Assembly (NCBI RefSeq): GCF_006716765.1
Contig: NZ_VFPO01000001.1
Span: forward strand, 4,154,001 to 4,218,000
DNA length: 64,000 nt
Direction of reading: 5' to 3'
From: Actinomadura hallensis
GTDB lineage: Bacteria; Actinomycetota; Actinomycetes; Streptosporangiales; Streptosporangiaceae
Part shown: positions 53,457 through 64,000 of the stretch, piece after piece
Layout of the letters: each line of letters begins with the position of its first letter
Position numbering within the stretch: the stretch's first letter is position 1
Translations under genes and position numbers: made by a program
The notes under the pieces: generated by a model
Database searches by the model: none
What the model was told of the DNA's origin: nothing
The model's input: the letters and a program-made list of their open reading frames with translations, nothing else

Positions 53457-54698
53457 TCAGGGGCCGTCCTCCTCGGATTCGTCGGCCTGCGGGGCGCCGA
53501 GGCGTGCGGCGACGAGGTCCCAGACGACTTCGGCGAGGTCCTCCTTCGCGCCGCGCGGCACCTCGGTCTGCGAGCCGTCGGCGCCCAGGATCACGGCCTC
53601 GTTGTCGGGGCGCCCGAACGTCAGGTTCTCGCCGACCTCGTTGACGACGAGCAGGTCGCAGCCCTTGCGGGCGAGCTTGGCGCGGCCGTTCTCCAGGGCG
53701 TTGTCGGTCTCGGCGGCGAACCCGACGACGACCTGCCCGGGGCGGCGGGTCCGGCCGAGCTCGGCGAGGATGTCGGGGTTCTTGGTCAGCCGGATCGGCT
53801 CCGGCTCGGCGCCCTCGGTCTTCTTGATCTTGGTGCCCCGGTAGCCGGCGGGACGGAAGTCGGCGACGGCCGCGGCCATGACGACCGCGTCGGCGTCGCC
53901 GGCGGCGGCGAGGACGGCCTTGTGCATCTCCTCCGCCGACCCGACGGGCACGATCCGGGCCCCGGCGGGGTCGGGCAGGGCGACGTTGGCGGAGACGAGC
54001 GTCACCCGGGCGCCGCGGGCGACGGCGGTGCGGGCGAGCGCGTAGCCCTGCAGGCCGGAGGAGCGGTTCCCGATGAAGCGGACGGGGTCGATGGGCTCGC
54101 GGGTGCCGCCGGCGGAGACGACGACGTGGCGTCCGGCGAGGTCCCGCCCGGCGGGGCCGCGGGCCAGCACGTGCCGGGCGACCTCGAACAGCTCGGCGGG
54201 CTCGGGCAGCCGCCCGGGGCCGGTGTCCCGGCCGGTGAGGCGCCCGGAGGCCGGTTCGACGACGACGGCGCCGCGGGCCCGCAGAGTCGCCACGTTCGCC
54301 TGGGTCGCGGGGTGCTCCCACATCTCGGTGTGCATCGCGGGGGCGAACACGACGGGGCAGCGCGCGGTGAGCAGCGTGTTGGTGAGCAGGTCGTCGGCGA
54401 GCCCGGCGGCGGCGCGGGCGAGCAGGTCGGCGGTGGCGGGGGCGACGAACACCAGGTCCGCCTCCTGCCCGAGCCGGACGTGCGGGACGTCGGCGACGCC
54501 GTCCCACACGCGGGGCGAGACGGGCTTGCCGGACAGGGCCGCCCAGGTGGGCTCGCCCACGAAGCGGAGTGCGTCCTCGGTCGGGACGACGGTGACGTCG
54601 TGGCCCGACTCGGTGAGCCGCCGGAGCAGCTCGCAAACCTTGTACGCGGCGATGCCGGCGCTCACTCCGAGCACGACGCGCGGCTTGGGGGAGGTCAT
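53457..54698 (-). CDS. coaBC: Bifunctional phosphopantothenoylcysteine decarboxylase / phosphopantothenate-cysteine ligase
   Basis: 413 residues; two consecutive steps of coenzyme A synthesis. The CoaC half (about 1-185) has VVLGVSAGIAAYKVCELLRRL, FVAPATADLLAR and PAMHTEMWEHPATQ with the catalytic His region. The CoaB half has VVSAGGTREPIDPVRFIGNRSSG, AAAVADFRP and KIKK, plus NEVGENLTFGRPDNEAV. ATG at 54698; an upstream start at 54722 is possible. The C-terminus is acidic. Confidence 0.96.
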   Translation of the reverse strand: MTSPKPRVVLGVSAGIAAYKVCELLRRLTESGHDVTVVPTEDALRFVGEPTWAALSGKPVSPRVWDGVADVPHVRLGQEADLVFVAPATADLLARAAAGLADDLLTNTLLTARCPVVFAPAMHTEMWEHPATQANVATLRARGAVVVEPASGRLTGRDTGPGRLPEPAELFEVARHVLARGPAGRDLAGRHVVVSAGGTREPIDPVRFIGNRSSGLQGYALARTAVARGARVTLVSANVALPDPAGARIVPVGSAEEMHKAVLAAAGDADAVVMAAAVADFRPAGYRGTKIKKTEGAEPEPIRLTKNPDILAELGRTRRPGQVVVGFAAETDNALENGRAKLARKGCDLLVVNEVGENLTFGRPDNEAVILGADGSQTEVPRGAKEDLAEVVWDLVAARLGAPQADESEEDGP

Positions 54699-54812
54699 GT
54701 CGCCCACTGTCCCATCAGGCACCGGAGGCGCTCACGGCCGGGGTCGCCCCTGCGCGCCGGCGGCCGCGGAGAGCGGCCGGGGCCGGCGGCCGGCAGGGCC
54801 GTGCCGGCGCGC

Positions 54813-55067
54813 TCAGCCCTCGATGGGCTCGGCGTTCAGGAGCCCCTCGCGCGTCTCGCGCAGCGCGATCGACAGCGGCTTCTCCTGGACCTGCGTCTCG
54901 ACGAGCGGGCCGACGTACTCGAGCAGGCCCTCGCCCAGCTGGGCGTAGTAGGCGTTGATCTGCCGGGCGCGCTTCGCGGCGATGGTCACCAGGCCGTACT
55001 TGGTGTCGACGACCTCGAGGAGCTCGTCGATCGACGGATTGGTGATGCCCTCATTGCTGGCTGCCAC
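54813..55067 (-). CDS. rpoZ: DNA-directed RNA polymerase omega subunit
   Basis: 84 residues. It shows [31 protein letters not shown], the omega-family signature, and a C-terminal [16 protein letters not shown]. It assists assembly of the beta' subunit. It follows gmk after 27 bases, the usual gmk-rpoZ-coaBC order. Confidence 0.97.
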   Translation of the reverse strand: MAASNEGITNPSIDELLEVVDTKYGLVTIAAKRARQINAYYAQLGEGLLEYVGPLVETQVQEKPLSIALRETREGLLNAEPIEG

Positions 55068-55094
55068 TCGGTGGCCTTCCCCTAGGTCTCGCGT

Positions 55095-55694
55095 TCAGTG
55101 AACAGCCATCAAGGTTAGCAGCTCATCGCACACGTCCTGGACGGACGTGTTGACGAGGGTGACGTCGAACTCCTTCTCGGCGGCGAGCTCGACCCGCGCG
55201 GCCGCCAGGCGGCGCTCGACGACGTCGGGGGGCTCGGTGCCGCGCCCGGTCAGCCGTCGGACGAGCTCGTCCCAGCTGGGCGGCGCGAGGAACACCAGCA
55301 GCGCCTCGGGCATCGCGCGGCGCACCTGCCGGGCGCCCTGGAGGTCGATCTCCAGCAGCACCGGCTCGCCGCGGGCCAGGCGCTCCTCGACGGGCCGCCG
55401 CGGGGTCCCGTAGCGGTTGCCCGCGAACTCGGCCCATTCGAGGAGCTCCCCTTCGTCGACGAGCCGGTCGAAACCGGCGTCGTCGACGAAGTAGTACTGC
55501 ACACCATGCGTCTCACCCGGCCGGGGGGGCCGGGTGGTCACCGAGACCGACAGCCACACCTCGGGGTGCGATCGCCGGATCTCGGCGACGACCGTGCTCT
55601 TGCCGACGCCCGACGGACCCGACAGGACCGTCAGGCGCCGCGCGAGCGGGCCATGCGTTCCGGAGCCTTCCGGCGCCGCGTCGGACCTCCTCAT
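55095..55694 (-). CDS. gmk: Guanylate kinase
   Basis: 199 residues; phosphorylates GMP to GDP. The P-loop GPSGVGKST is at about 25-33, the GMP-binding block [20 protein letters not shown] follows, then [13 protein letters not shown] and [13 protein letters not shown]. The N-terminus is extended by about 15 residues. Start ATG 55694. Confidence 0.97.
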   Translation of the reverse strand: MRRSDAAPEGSGTHGPLARRLTVLSGPSGVGKSTVVAEIRRSHPEVWLSVSVTTRPPRPGETHGVQYYFVDDAGFDRLVDEGELLEWAEFAGNRYGTPRRPVEERLARGEPVLLEIDLQGARQVRRAMPEALLVFLAPPSWDELVRRLTGRGTEPPDVVERRLAAARVELAAEKEFDVTLVNTSVQDVCDELLTLMAVH

Positions 55695-55847
55695 CCGGCC
55701 CGTCCGGGGACGTGCGCCCCGCGGGGGGCGGCCGGCGAGGAGAGGCGGTCGGCGCGTGCGCCGGAGCCGGGCGGGATGGTGCCGGTCACGGGTCGCCCCG
55801 GACCGGCCGCGGCGGCCTGGCCGCAGCGCCCGCCCGTGAGTCGCGCG
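55695..55847. other. Spacer between mihF and gmk
   Basis: About 150 very GC-rich bases with no convincing gene; may hold a gmk promoter. Nothing distinctive seen. Confidence 0.5.
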
Positions 55848-56174
55848 TCAGCGGTTCGCACTTCCGCCGAACTCACGCTCCAGGGAGGCGCGCTGGTTGG
55901 CGCCGAGGCCCCGCACACGGCGGGACTCGGCGATGCCCAGGCGCTCCATGATCTGCTTCGCACGGACCTTGCCCACACCGGGCAGGGACTCCAGGAGGGC
56001 CGACACCTTCATCTTTCCGATGACGTCGTCGGACTGACCCTCTTTGAGAACCTCGGCGAGCGAGGTTCCCCCGTGCTTCAGCTTGTTCTTAACCTCGGCC
56101 CGCTCCTTGCGGGCCTTGGCAGCCTTCTGCAGGGCTGCGGCGCGCTGTTCGGGGGTTAGGGGCGGAAGAGCCAC
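55848..56174 (-). CDS. mihF: Actinobacterial integration host factor
   Basis: 108 residues; a nucleoid-associated DNA-binding protein unrelated to enteric IHF. It shows MALPPLTPEQRAAALQKAAKARKERAEVK, a helical basic N-terminus, then an H2TH-type domain with LLESLPGVGKVRAKQIMERLGI. The GTG at 56174 follows GAGGTG. It is preceded by an unusually long leader containing a 19-codon frame with its own ribosome binding site. Confidence 0.97.
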   Translation of the reverse strand: MALPPLTPEQRAAALQKAAKARKERAEVKNKLKHGGTSLAEVLKEGQSDDVIGKMKVSALLESLPGVGKVRAKQIMERLGIAESRRVRGLGANQRASLEREFGGSANR

Positions 56175-56223
56175 GCCGGGTCACCTCAGGTTTCCACTCG
56201 ACGGAGTCGGACGGGTTGGGAAA

Positions 56224-56283
56224 CTAGCGAGTTCCCCGCCCATTAGGCAACGTGAAGTGCCGTTTAGCCCGCCACAAATTCAT
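56224..56283 (-). CDS. 19-codon upstream reading frame in the mihF leader
   Basis: Encodes MNLWRAKRHFTLPNGRGTR, ATG at 56283 with AAGGAG 8 bases upstream; stop at 56224, 49 bases before the mihF start. The ribosome binding site is part of a small hairpin CACTCC-AA-GGAGTG (56303-56290). It could be a leader peptide controlling mihF or a chance frame. Confidence 0.45.
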   Translation of the reverse strand: MNLWRAKRHFTLPNGRGTR

Positions 56284-56303
56284 GAAAATCACTCCTTGGA
56301 GTG

Positions 56304-57043
56304 TCCCGAATACAGAGTGTACACAGGCGGGCCCTCCCGGCGGCGCATCACGCCGCCTTGCTGGGACTTTCGCTTGATCGTGAAAATCCCCCCTTTCCGA
56401 CCCCATTTGCGGCACTGAGTGCCGGTTTGGCGCTCCGGTGCGCGCCCCCGGCGAGCCGTCCGGCCGCACCCGCGGAGGCCGCCCCCGCGCCCCGCAGAGG
56501 GCGTCTGTGAGGTCCCCCACAAACGATCCCGACCGAGTGATGCTCATCACGCCGCCCCGGTGCGCACGTCGCGGCGGGAGGGTTACTGTCATCCTCGACA
56601 ACACTCAGACCCCCGAGCTCGCGCCACCACCGGGAGGCCCCGCCACCGTCCCAGCTCCCCCGCCCACCGCCAGGGCATCGAACATGGACGCGGAACCGCC
56701 GGCGGCCCTGCCGGGGACGTTCCCCGACCGGAATCGCCGCCCCCGCGTGAACGAGTTCATCGTTCGGCACGTATCGCAATGCGGAGGAGTCCGTCTCCGT
56801 AAACGCATGCGACTAAAACCACAAAGTGCGATACCGCACGCCCGAGAACAACCCCAAAGCAAAACGTGCTCAGAATGCCAAGCCGTCACTTCCGCGCGCG
56901 CTCTGCGCACGCGCGGCGCCGGGTCGCTGCGGCGCGCGGCGGACGGCGGCCGCCCGGCCGGCCCGGCGCGCCGCGGCCCGGCGCGGCCCCGCGGCGGCGG
57001 TGACGCCCGTCCGGCGGCGACGGCGGCCGTGCGCGGCCGCCGC
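56304..57043. other. Long non-coding stretch between pyrF and mihF
   Basis: About 740 bases with no protein frame I trust, although long open frames exist on the plus strand because of high GC. The part near 56300-56420 and 56750-56880 is distinctly AT-richer than the surroundings. It presumably holds the mihF promoter(s) (for example TACACT at 56321-56316) and may encode an RNA. Confidence 0.5.
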
Positions 57044-57089
57044 CACGGCGTCCCGGGAGGGTCGGGCACGGCGTCCCGGGAGGGTCAGG
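57044..57089. repeat. 23-bp tandem duplication over the pyrF stop codon
   Basis: The unit starts CACGGCGTCCCGGGAGGGTC and occurs at 57044-57066 and 57067-57089 with one mismatch. The right copy contains the pyrF stop codon, so the last codons of pyrF are repeated downstream of it. Confidence 0.9.
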
Positions 57090-57786
57090 AGGCGCCGGCA
57101 GAGGTCCTGCGGAGGGCGGCGGCGATGGCGGCCGCGGCGGCTCCCGGATCGGGGGCGGCGGTGATGGGACGCCCGATGACCAGGAGGTCCGCGCCGGCGG
57201 CCAGGGCGTCCTCGGGGGTGGCGACGCGGGCCTGGTCCTGGTTGGCCGAGCCCGCGGGGCGGACGCCCGGGGTGATGAGCGTGATGTCCGGGCCGACCTC
57301 GGCGCGGACGGCCGCGGCCTCCTGCGGGGAGCAGACGAGGGCCTGCGCGCCCGCCTCGACCGCCAGGACCGCCAGCCGGCGGACGGCGTCGGGCGCCGGG
57401 CCGGCGAGGCCGAGGGCGGTGAGGTCCGCCTCGCCGAGCGACGTCAGCACGGTCACCGCGGCGATCTTCGTGGCGGGGGCCGCGTCGACGGCGGCGCGGA
57501 TCATCGCGGGCCCGCCGGCGGCGTGCACGGTCAGGTAGGACGGCTTGAGGCGCGCGACCGCGCGGGCGGCGCCGCTCACGGTCGCCGGGATGTCGTGCAG
57601 CTTGAGGTCCAGGAAGACCTGGACGCGGCTCGCGCCCCGCACGCTGGCGACGACGTCCGGCCCGTACCGCAGGTAGAGTTCCAGGCCCACCTTGACGGTG
57701 GAGACGTGCGGCGTGACCAGGGTGGCCCAGCGCGCGGCCGTCTCCAGGTCGGGCGCGTCCAGCGCGACGGCGATGGGGGCGGTCAC
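57085..57786 (-). CDS. pyrF: Orotidine 5'-phosphate decarboxylase
   Basis: 233 residues; final step of UMP synthesis. It shows [35 protein letters not shown], the catalytic [13 protein letters not shown], and the phosphate-binding loop [13 protein letters not shown]. The GTG at 57786 overlaps the pyrD stop by four bases. Last gene of the carA-carB-pyrK-pyrD-pyrF operon. Confidence 0.96.
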   Translation of the reverse strand: MTAPIAVALDAPDLETAARWATLVTPHVSTVKVGLELYLRYGPDVVASVRGASRVQVFLDLKLHDIPATVSGAARAVARLKPSYLTVHAAGGPAMIRAAVDAAPATKIAAVTVLTSLGEADLTALGLAGPAPDAVRRLAVLAVEAGAQALVCSPQEAAAVRAEVGPDITLITPGVRPAGSANQDQARVATPEDALAAGADLLVIGRPITAAPDPGAAAAAIAAALRRTSAGAS

Positions 57787-58763
57787 AGCATCTCCTTCTC
57801 GGGCTCTTCGGGGCGCACCTGGGGCGGGACGTAACCGGCGGGCTTGTGCGCGAGGCCGACCGCGTCGGCCAGGCGCCCGATGCGGCGGGCCGCCAGGGCC
57901 TCCTCGAGCTCGCGCAGGACGCGGAGCCCGGCCGACGGGTCGTGGAAGACGGCGGTGCCCACGGCGACGGCGGACGCCCCGGCGAGGATGAACTCCAGCG
58001 CGTCCAGGCCGGTGGCGATGCCGCCGACCCCGATGATGGGCGTGGTCGGCAGCGCGGCGTGCACCTGGTAGACGCAGCGGACCGCGACCGGCCGGACGGC
58101 GGGTCCCGACAGGCCGCCGGACACGCCGGCGAGCGCGGGCCGCAGCGTCTGCGGGTCGATCGCCATCCCCTCGATGGTGTTGATGAGGGTGAGGCCGTCG
58201 GCGCCCGCGTCGACGCAGGCCAGCGCTATGGTGACGATGTCCGTGACGTCTGGGGCGAGCTTGGCGAAGACGGGGACGCCGGGCCGCACCTGGTCGCGGA
58301 CCGCCCGCACGACGGACGCGGCGGCGGCCGGGTGCCAGGCGAACACGCGGCCGCGGTCCTCGACGTTGGGGCAGGCGATGTTGACCTCGATGCCGGCGAT
58401 GCCCGGCACGTTGCGGAGCCGGCGGCCGAGGTCGGCGTACTCCTCGACGCTGCCGCCGGCGACGGAGACGATCGTGCGCACGTCCCGCTCGAGGAGCCAG
58501 GGAAGGTCACGTTCCAAGAACGTTTCGATGCCGGGGCCGGGAAGGCCCATGGCGGTGAGGAGGCCGCTTGGGGTTTCGGTCACCCGTGGTGTGGGGCGTC
58601 CCGCGCGCGCTTGCGGCATCACCGACGCGGTGACGAAGGCGCCCAGGCGGGTGAGGTCGAAGAACTGGGCGAGCTCCCGTCCCGTCCCGCCGCACCCGGA
58701 CGCCGTCATGACGGGGTTGGGCAGCTCCAGGGGCCCGAGTGAGGTCCTGACACGGTCGCTCAT
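57783..58763 (-). CDS. pyrD: Dihydroorotate dehydrogenase, class 1B catalytic subunit
   Basis: 326 residues. TIM-barrel FMN enzyme with [26 protein letters not shown] carrying the catalytic Cys of class 1 enzymes, KLAPDVTDI, and [14 protein letters not shown] with FMN contacts. It works with PyrK to use NAD. The ATG at 58763 overlaps the pyrK stop (ATGA). A Pro/Glu-rich tail ends the protein. Confidence 0.95.
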   Translation of the reverse strand: MSDRVRTSLGPLELPNPVMTASGCGGTGRELAQFFDLTRLGAFVTASVMPQARAGRPTPRVTETPSGLLTAMGLPGPGIETFLERDLPWLLERDVRTIVSVAGGSVEEYADLGRRLRNVPGIAGIEVNIACPNVEDRGRVFAWHPAAAASVVRAVRDQVRPGVPVFAKLAPDVTDIVTIALACVDAGADGLTLINTIEGMAIDPQTLRPALAGVSGGLSGPAVRPVAVRCVYQVHAALPTTPIIGVGGIATGLDALEFILAGASAVAVGTAVFHDPSAGLRVLRELEEALAARRIGRLADAVGLAHKPAGYVPPQVRPEEPEKEML

Positions 58764-59647
58764 TGGGAACCCCTTTCGGAGACGCTCAGGACGCGCGGCG
58801 CACCGAGCGCGTCGAACGGGATCGTTCCGAGGTCCCCCCACCTGACGCGGTCGCCGCGCAGCACGGGGCCGTCGGCGCAGGCGCGGATCATGCGGGTCAC
58901 GCCGTCGTCGCCGTGGACCGGCAGCATGCACGTCATGCACACGCCGATGCCGCACGCGCCCGTCTGCTGCAGGAACTCCTCGACCGACACCTGGGAGGGG
59001 AGGCCGAAGTCGCCGGCGACCTGCGTGACCGACCGGAGCAGGTCCGTGGGGCCGCACCCGTAGACGACGTCGGCGCCGGTCTCCTCGATGACGCGGGGCA
59101 GGACGTCGCGGACGGTGCCCTGCTCCCCCACCGACCCGTCCTCGGTGGCGACGGTGGCGCTGTCGCCGATGCGCTGCGCCATGCGGGAGCCGAACACCTG
59201 CCGGCCGGACGGCCCGCCGAGCACGAAGTGCACCTGGCAGCCGCGGCGCAGCAGCGCGTCCGCGAGCGCGAACACGGCGGCCGCGCCGGGGCCGCCGCCG
59301 ACGAGCAGGCAGCTCACCGGGTCGCGCGGCAGCCGGAACGGGCGCCCGAGCGGGCCGAGCAGGTCGATCCGGTCGCGGGAGCGGCGCCCCGCGAGCCAGG
59401 CGGTGCCCGGCTCGGTGTCGGCGAACACCAGCTCGACGGTGCCGCCGTAGTCGGACTTCACCTCGTGCACCCCGAAGCACCGGCGGACCAGCCGGGACGT
59501 GTGCTCGCCGCCGACGGCGACCGCCACGAACTGGCCGGGCCGGAACCGCTCGGCGATGGCCGGGGCCACCAGCGTCAGCGCGTGGTAGTCCTGCACCTGG
59601 CGGACCGTCAGAACCGTCCCCGACGTCTGCACCGGTGTGTCGGACAC
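58760..59647 (-). CDS. pyrK: Dihydroorotate dehydrogenase electron transfer subunit
   Basis: 295 residues of the ferredoxin-NADP-reductase-like family. The FAD region is RLVRRCFGVHEV, the nucleotide-binding loop LLVGGGPGAAAVFALAD. The [2Fe-2S] cluster Cys are in CGIGVCMTCM and the following RACADGP. It passes electrons from PyrD to NAD. The GTG at 59647 with GGGAGA upstream fits the family start; a longer frame upstream is Ala/Gly-rich and unlikely. Confidence 0.93.
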   Translation of the reverse strand: MSDTPVQTSGTVLTVRQVQDYHALTLVAPAIAERFRPGQFVAVAVGGEHTSRLVRRCFGVHEVKSDYGGTVELVFADTEPGTAWLAGRRSRDRIDLLGPLGRPFRLPRDPVSCLLVGGGPGAAAVFALADALLRRGCQVHFVLGGPSGRQVFGSRMAQRIGDSATVATEDGSVGEQGTVRDVLPRVIEETGADVVYGCGPTDLLRSVTQVAGDFGLPSQVSVEEFLQQTGACGIGVCMTCMLPVHGDDGVTRMIRACADGPVLRGDRVRWGDLGTIPFDALGAPRVLSVSERGSQ

Positions 59648-59727
59648 CCGTCTCCCTCTCCTCGTCGCGTGCGCCGGCGTGGCCGGGCGCGGCGCGTCCC
59701 CGCCCGCCCCGCCCGCGCCGGCTGCCG

Positions 59728-63104
<3,377 letters not shown>

Positions 63105-63105
<1 letters not shown>

Positions 63106-64000
63106 TACCTCGGCCCTTCCATCCGCCGGTCCATCTGCTCGCAGAAACGGTCGAAGAGACCGGACGCGTCGTGCGGGCCCGCCGCCGCCTCCGGGTGGTA
63201 CTGGACGCTGAACGCCGGGCGCTCCAGCAGCCTCAGCCCCTCCACACAGCCGTCGTTGAGGTTGACGTGGGTCACCTCGGCGGGACCGTAGGGGGTGCCG
63301 AACGGGCCGTCCTTGGGCGCGTCCACCGCGAACCCGTGGTTGTGGGCCGAGATGTGGACCCTGCCGGTCTCCCGGTCCTGGACGGGCTGGTTGACGCCCC
63401 TGTGCCCGAACCTCAGCTTGTACGTCCTCAGCCCGAGCGCGCGGCCGAAGATCTGGTTGCCGAAGCAGATGCCGAAGAACGGGACCCCGGCGTCGAGGAC
63501 GCCCTTCAGCGCGTCCACCGCGTAACCCGCGGCGGCGGGGTCGCCGGGCCCGTTGGAGAAGAACACCCCGTCCGGGTCGAGGGCGAGGATCTCCTCCGTC
63601 GTGCTGGCCGCCGGCAGGATGTGCACCTCGCAGCCGCGGAGGGCGAGCCGGTGCGGCGTCATGGCCTTGATGCCAAGGTCGACGGCCGCGACCGTGTAGC
63701 GCTTCCGCCCCTGCGCGGGGACGACGTACGGCTCTCGGGTCGACACCTCCCGCGCGAGGTCGGCGCCCACCATCGAGGGGCTCTGCCGGACCCGCTCCAG
63801 CAGCGCCTCCTCCCCCGGTGCGAGCGCCTCCGTCCCGCTGAAGACCCCGGCGCGCATGGCTCCCCGCTCGCGCAGGTGCCGCGTCAGCGCGCGCGTCCCG
63901 GGGATCGCGATGCCCACGACCCCCTGCTCCCGCAGCGCCGACCCCAGCGACCCTGTGGCGCGCCAGTTGGACGCCACCCGGGCGGGCTCGCGCACCACGT
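63105..64000 (-). CDS. carA: Carbamoyl-phosphate synthase small subunit (5' end outside window)
   Basis: The C-terminal 297 residues are visible. The glutamine amidotransferase domain has the nucleophile Cys in [15 protein letters not shown] and the His-Glu pair in [13 protein letters not shown]; the upstream [23 protein letters not shown] belongs to the domain interface. It supplies ammonia from glutamine to CarB. The start lies beyond the right edge, with the rest of the pyr operon probably further right. Confidence 0.95.

Noticed and set aside
56438..57538. A 366-codon plus-strand frame in the pyrF-mihF spacer
   Set aside because: It runs antisense through pyrF, has no family resemblance and consists of low-complexity Arg/Ala/Gly/Pro sequence.

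Overview
The window is a stretch of a very GC-rich chromosome with frequent GTG/TTG starts and dense 1- to 4-base overlaps between stop and start codons. An actinobacterial-type integration host factor (mihF), a PriA that has lost its helicase motifs, ECF sigma factors and the order carA-carB-pyrK-pyrD-pyrF-mihF-gmk-rpoZ-coaBC-metK-priA-def-fmt-rsmB-rpe all point to an actinomycete. Protein flavour suggests Thermomonosporaceae/Actinomadura or a close relative, but that is a guess. No rRNA, tRNA, CRISPR array, transposase or prophage gene was seen.

Left part (1-35 kb) is accessory metabolism centred on nitrogen heterocycles. It holds a ring-opening amidohydrolase of the barbiturase/cyanuric acid hydrolase family (cut by the window edge) coupled to a carbamate kinase, a MatB-like malonyl-CoA synthetase with a class III CoA-transferase, and HyuA/HyuB ATP-dependent hydantoinase/oxoprolinase-type subunits. 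It also holds a RutG-like pyrimidine permease in one operon with a three-subunit molybdenum hydroxylase, a PucR-family regulator, and, divergent from pucR, the three proteins DUF2877-FdrA-DUF1116 that form oxamate carbamoyltransferase in enteric allantoin degradation. Further right are molybdenum-hydroxylase helper genes (MocA-like cytidylyltransferase, XdhC, CoxE, CoxD/MoxR; a CoxG-like protein lies at 15.8 kb). Read together they suggest oxidative pyrimidine breakdown: uracil uptake, hydroxylation to barbiturate, ring opening to ureidomalonate, phosphorolytic removal of carbamoyl phosphate, ATP recovery by carbamate kinase, and malonate activation by MatB. Every step is inferred; the phosphorolytic step on ureidomalonate would be new as far as I know.

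Interspersed in the left part are an ECF sigma factor with a CU044_5270-type membrane protein, an ECF41-type sigma factor divergent from a DoxX gene with matching divergent promoters, a RidA remnant, a secreted protein, an FKBP isomerase and a polysaccharide deacetylase.

Middle part (35-45.6 kb): a small membrane protein; a riboflavin operon (FMN riboswitch, ribE, a 35-codon coupled small ORF, ribBA, ribH) running into hisG and a PH-domain protein; a DoxX gene; then rpe with a frameshifted and truncated HAD phosphatase remnant, a PAP2 phosphatase, rsmB, fmt and def.

Right part (45.8-64 kb): an uncharacterised 602-residue protein, priA, a polytopic membrane protein, metK, coaBC, rpoZ, gmk, mihF (with a short upstream reading frame in its leader), and the pyrimidine biosynthesis operon pyrF-pyrD-pyrK-carB-carA read leftwards and cut by the right edge. 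Biosynthesis of pyrimidines at one end and a possible pyrimidine catabolic set at the other lie about 30 kb apart.
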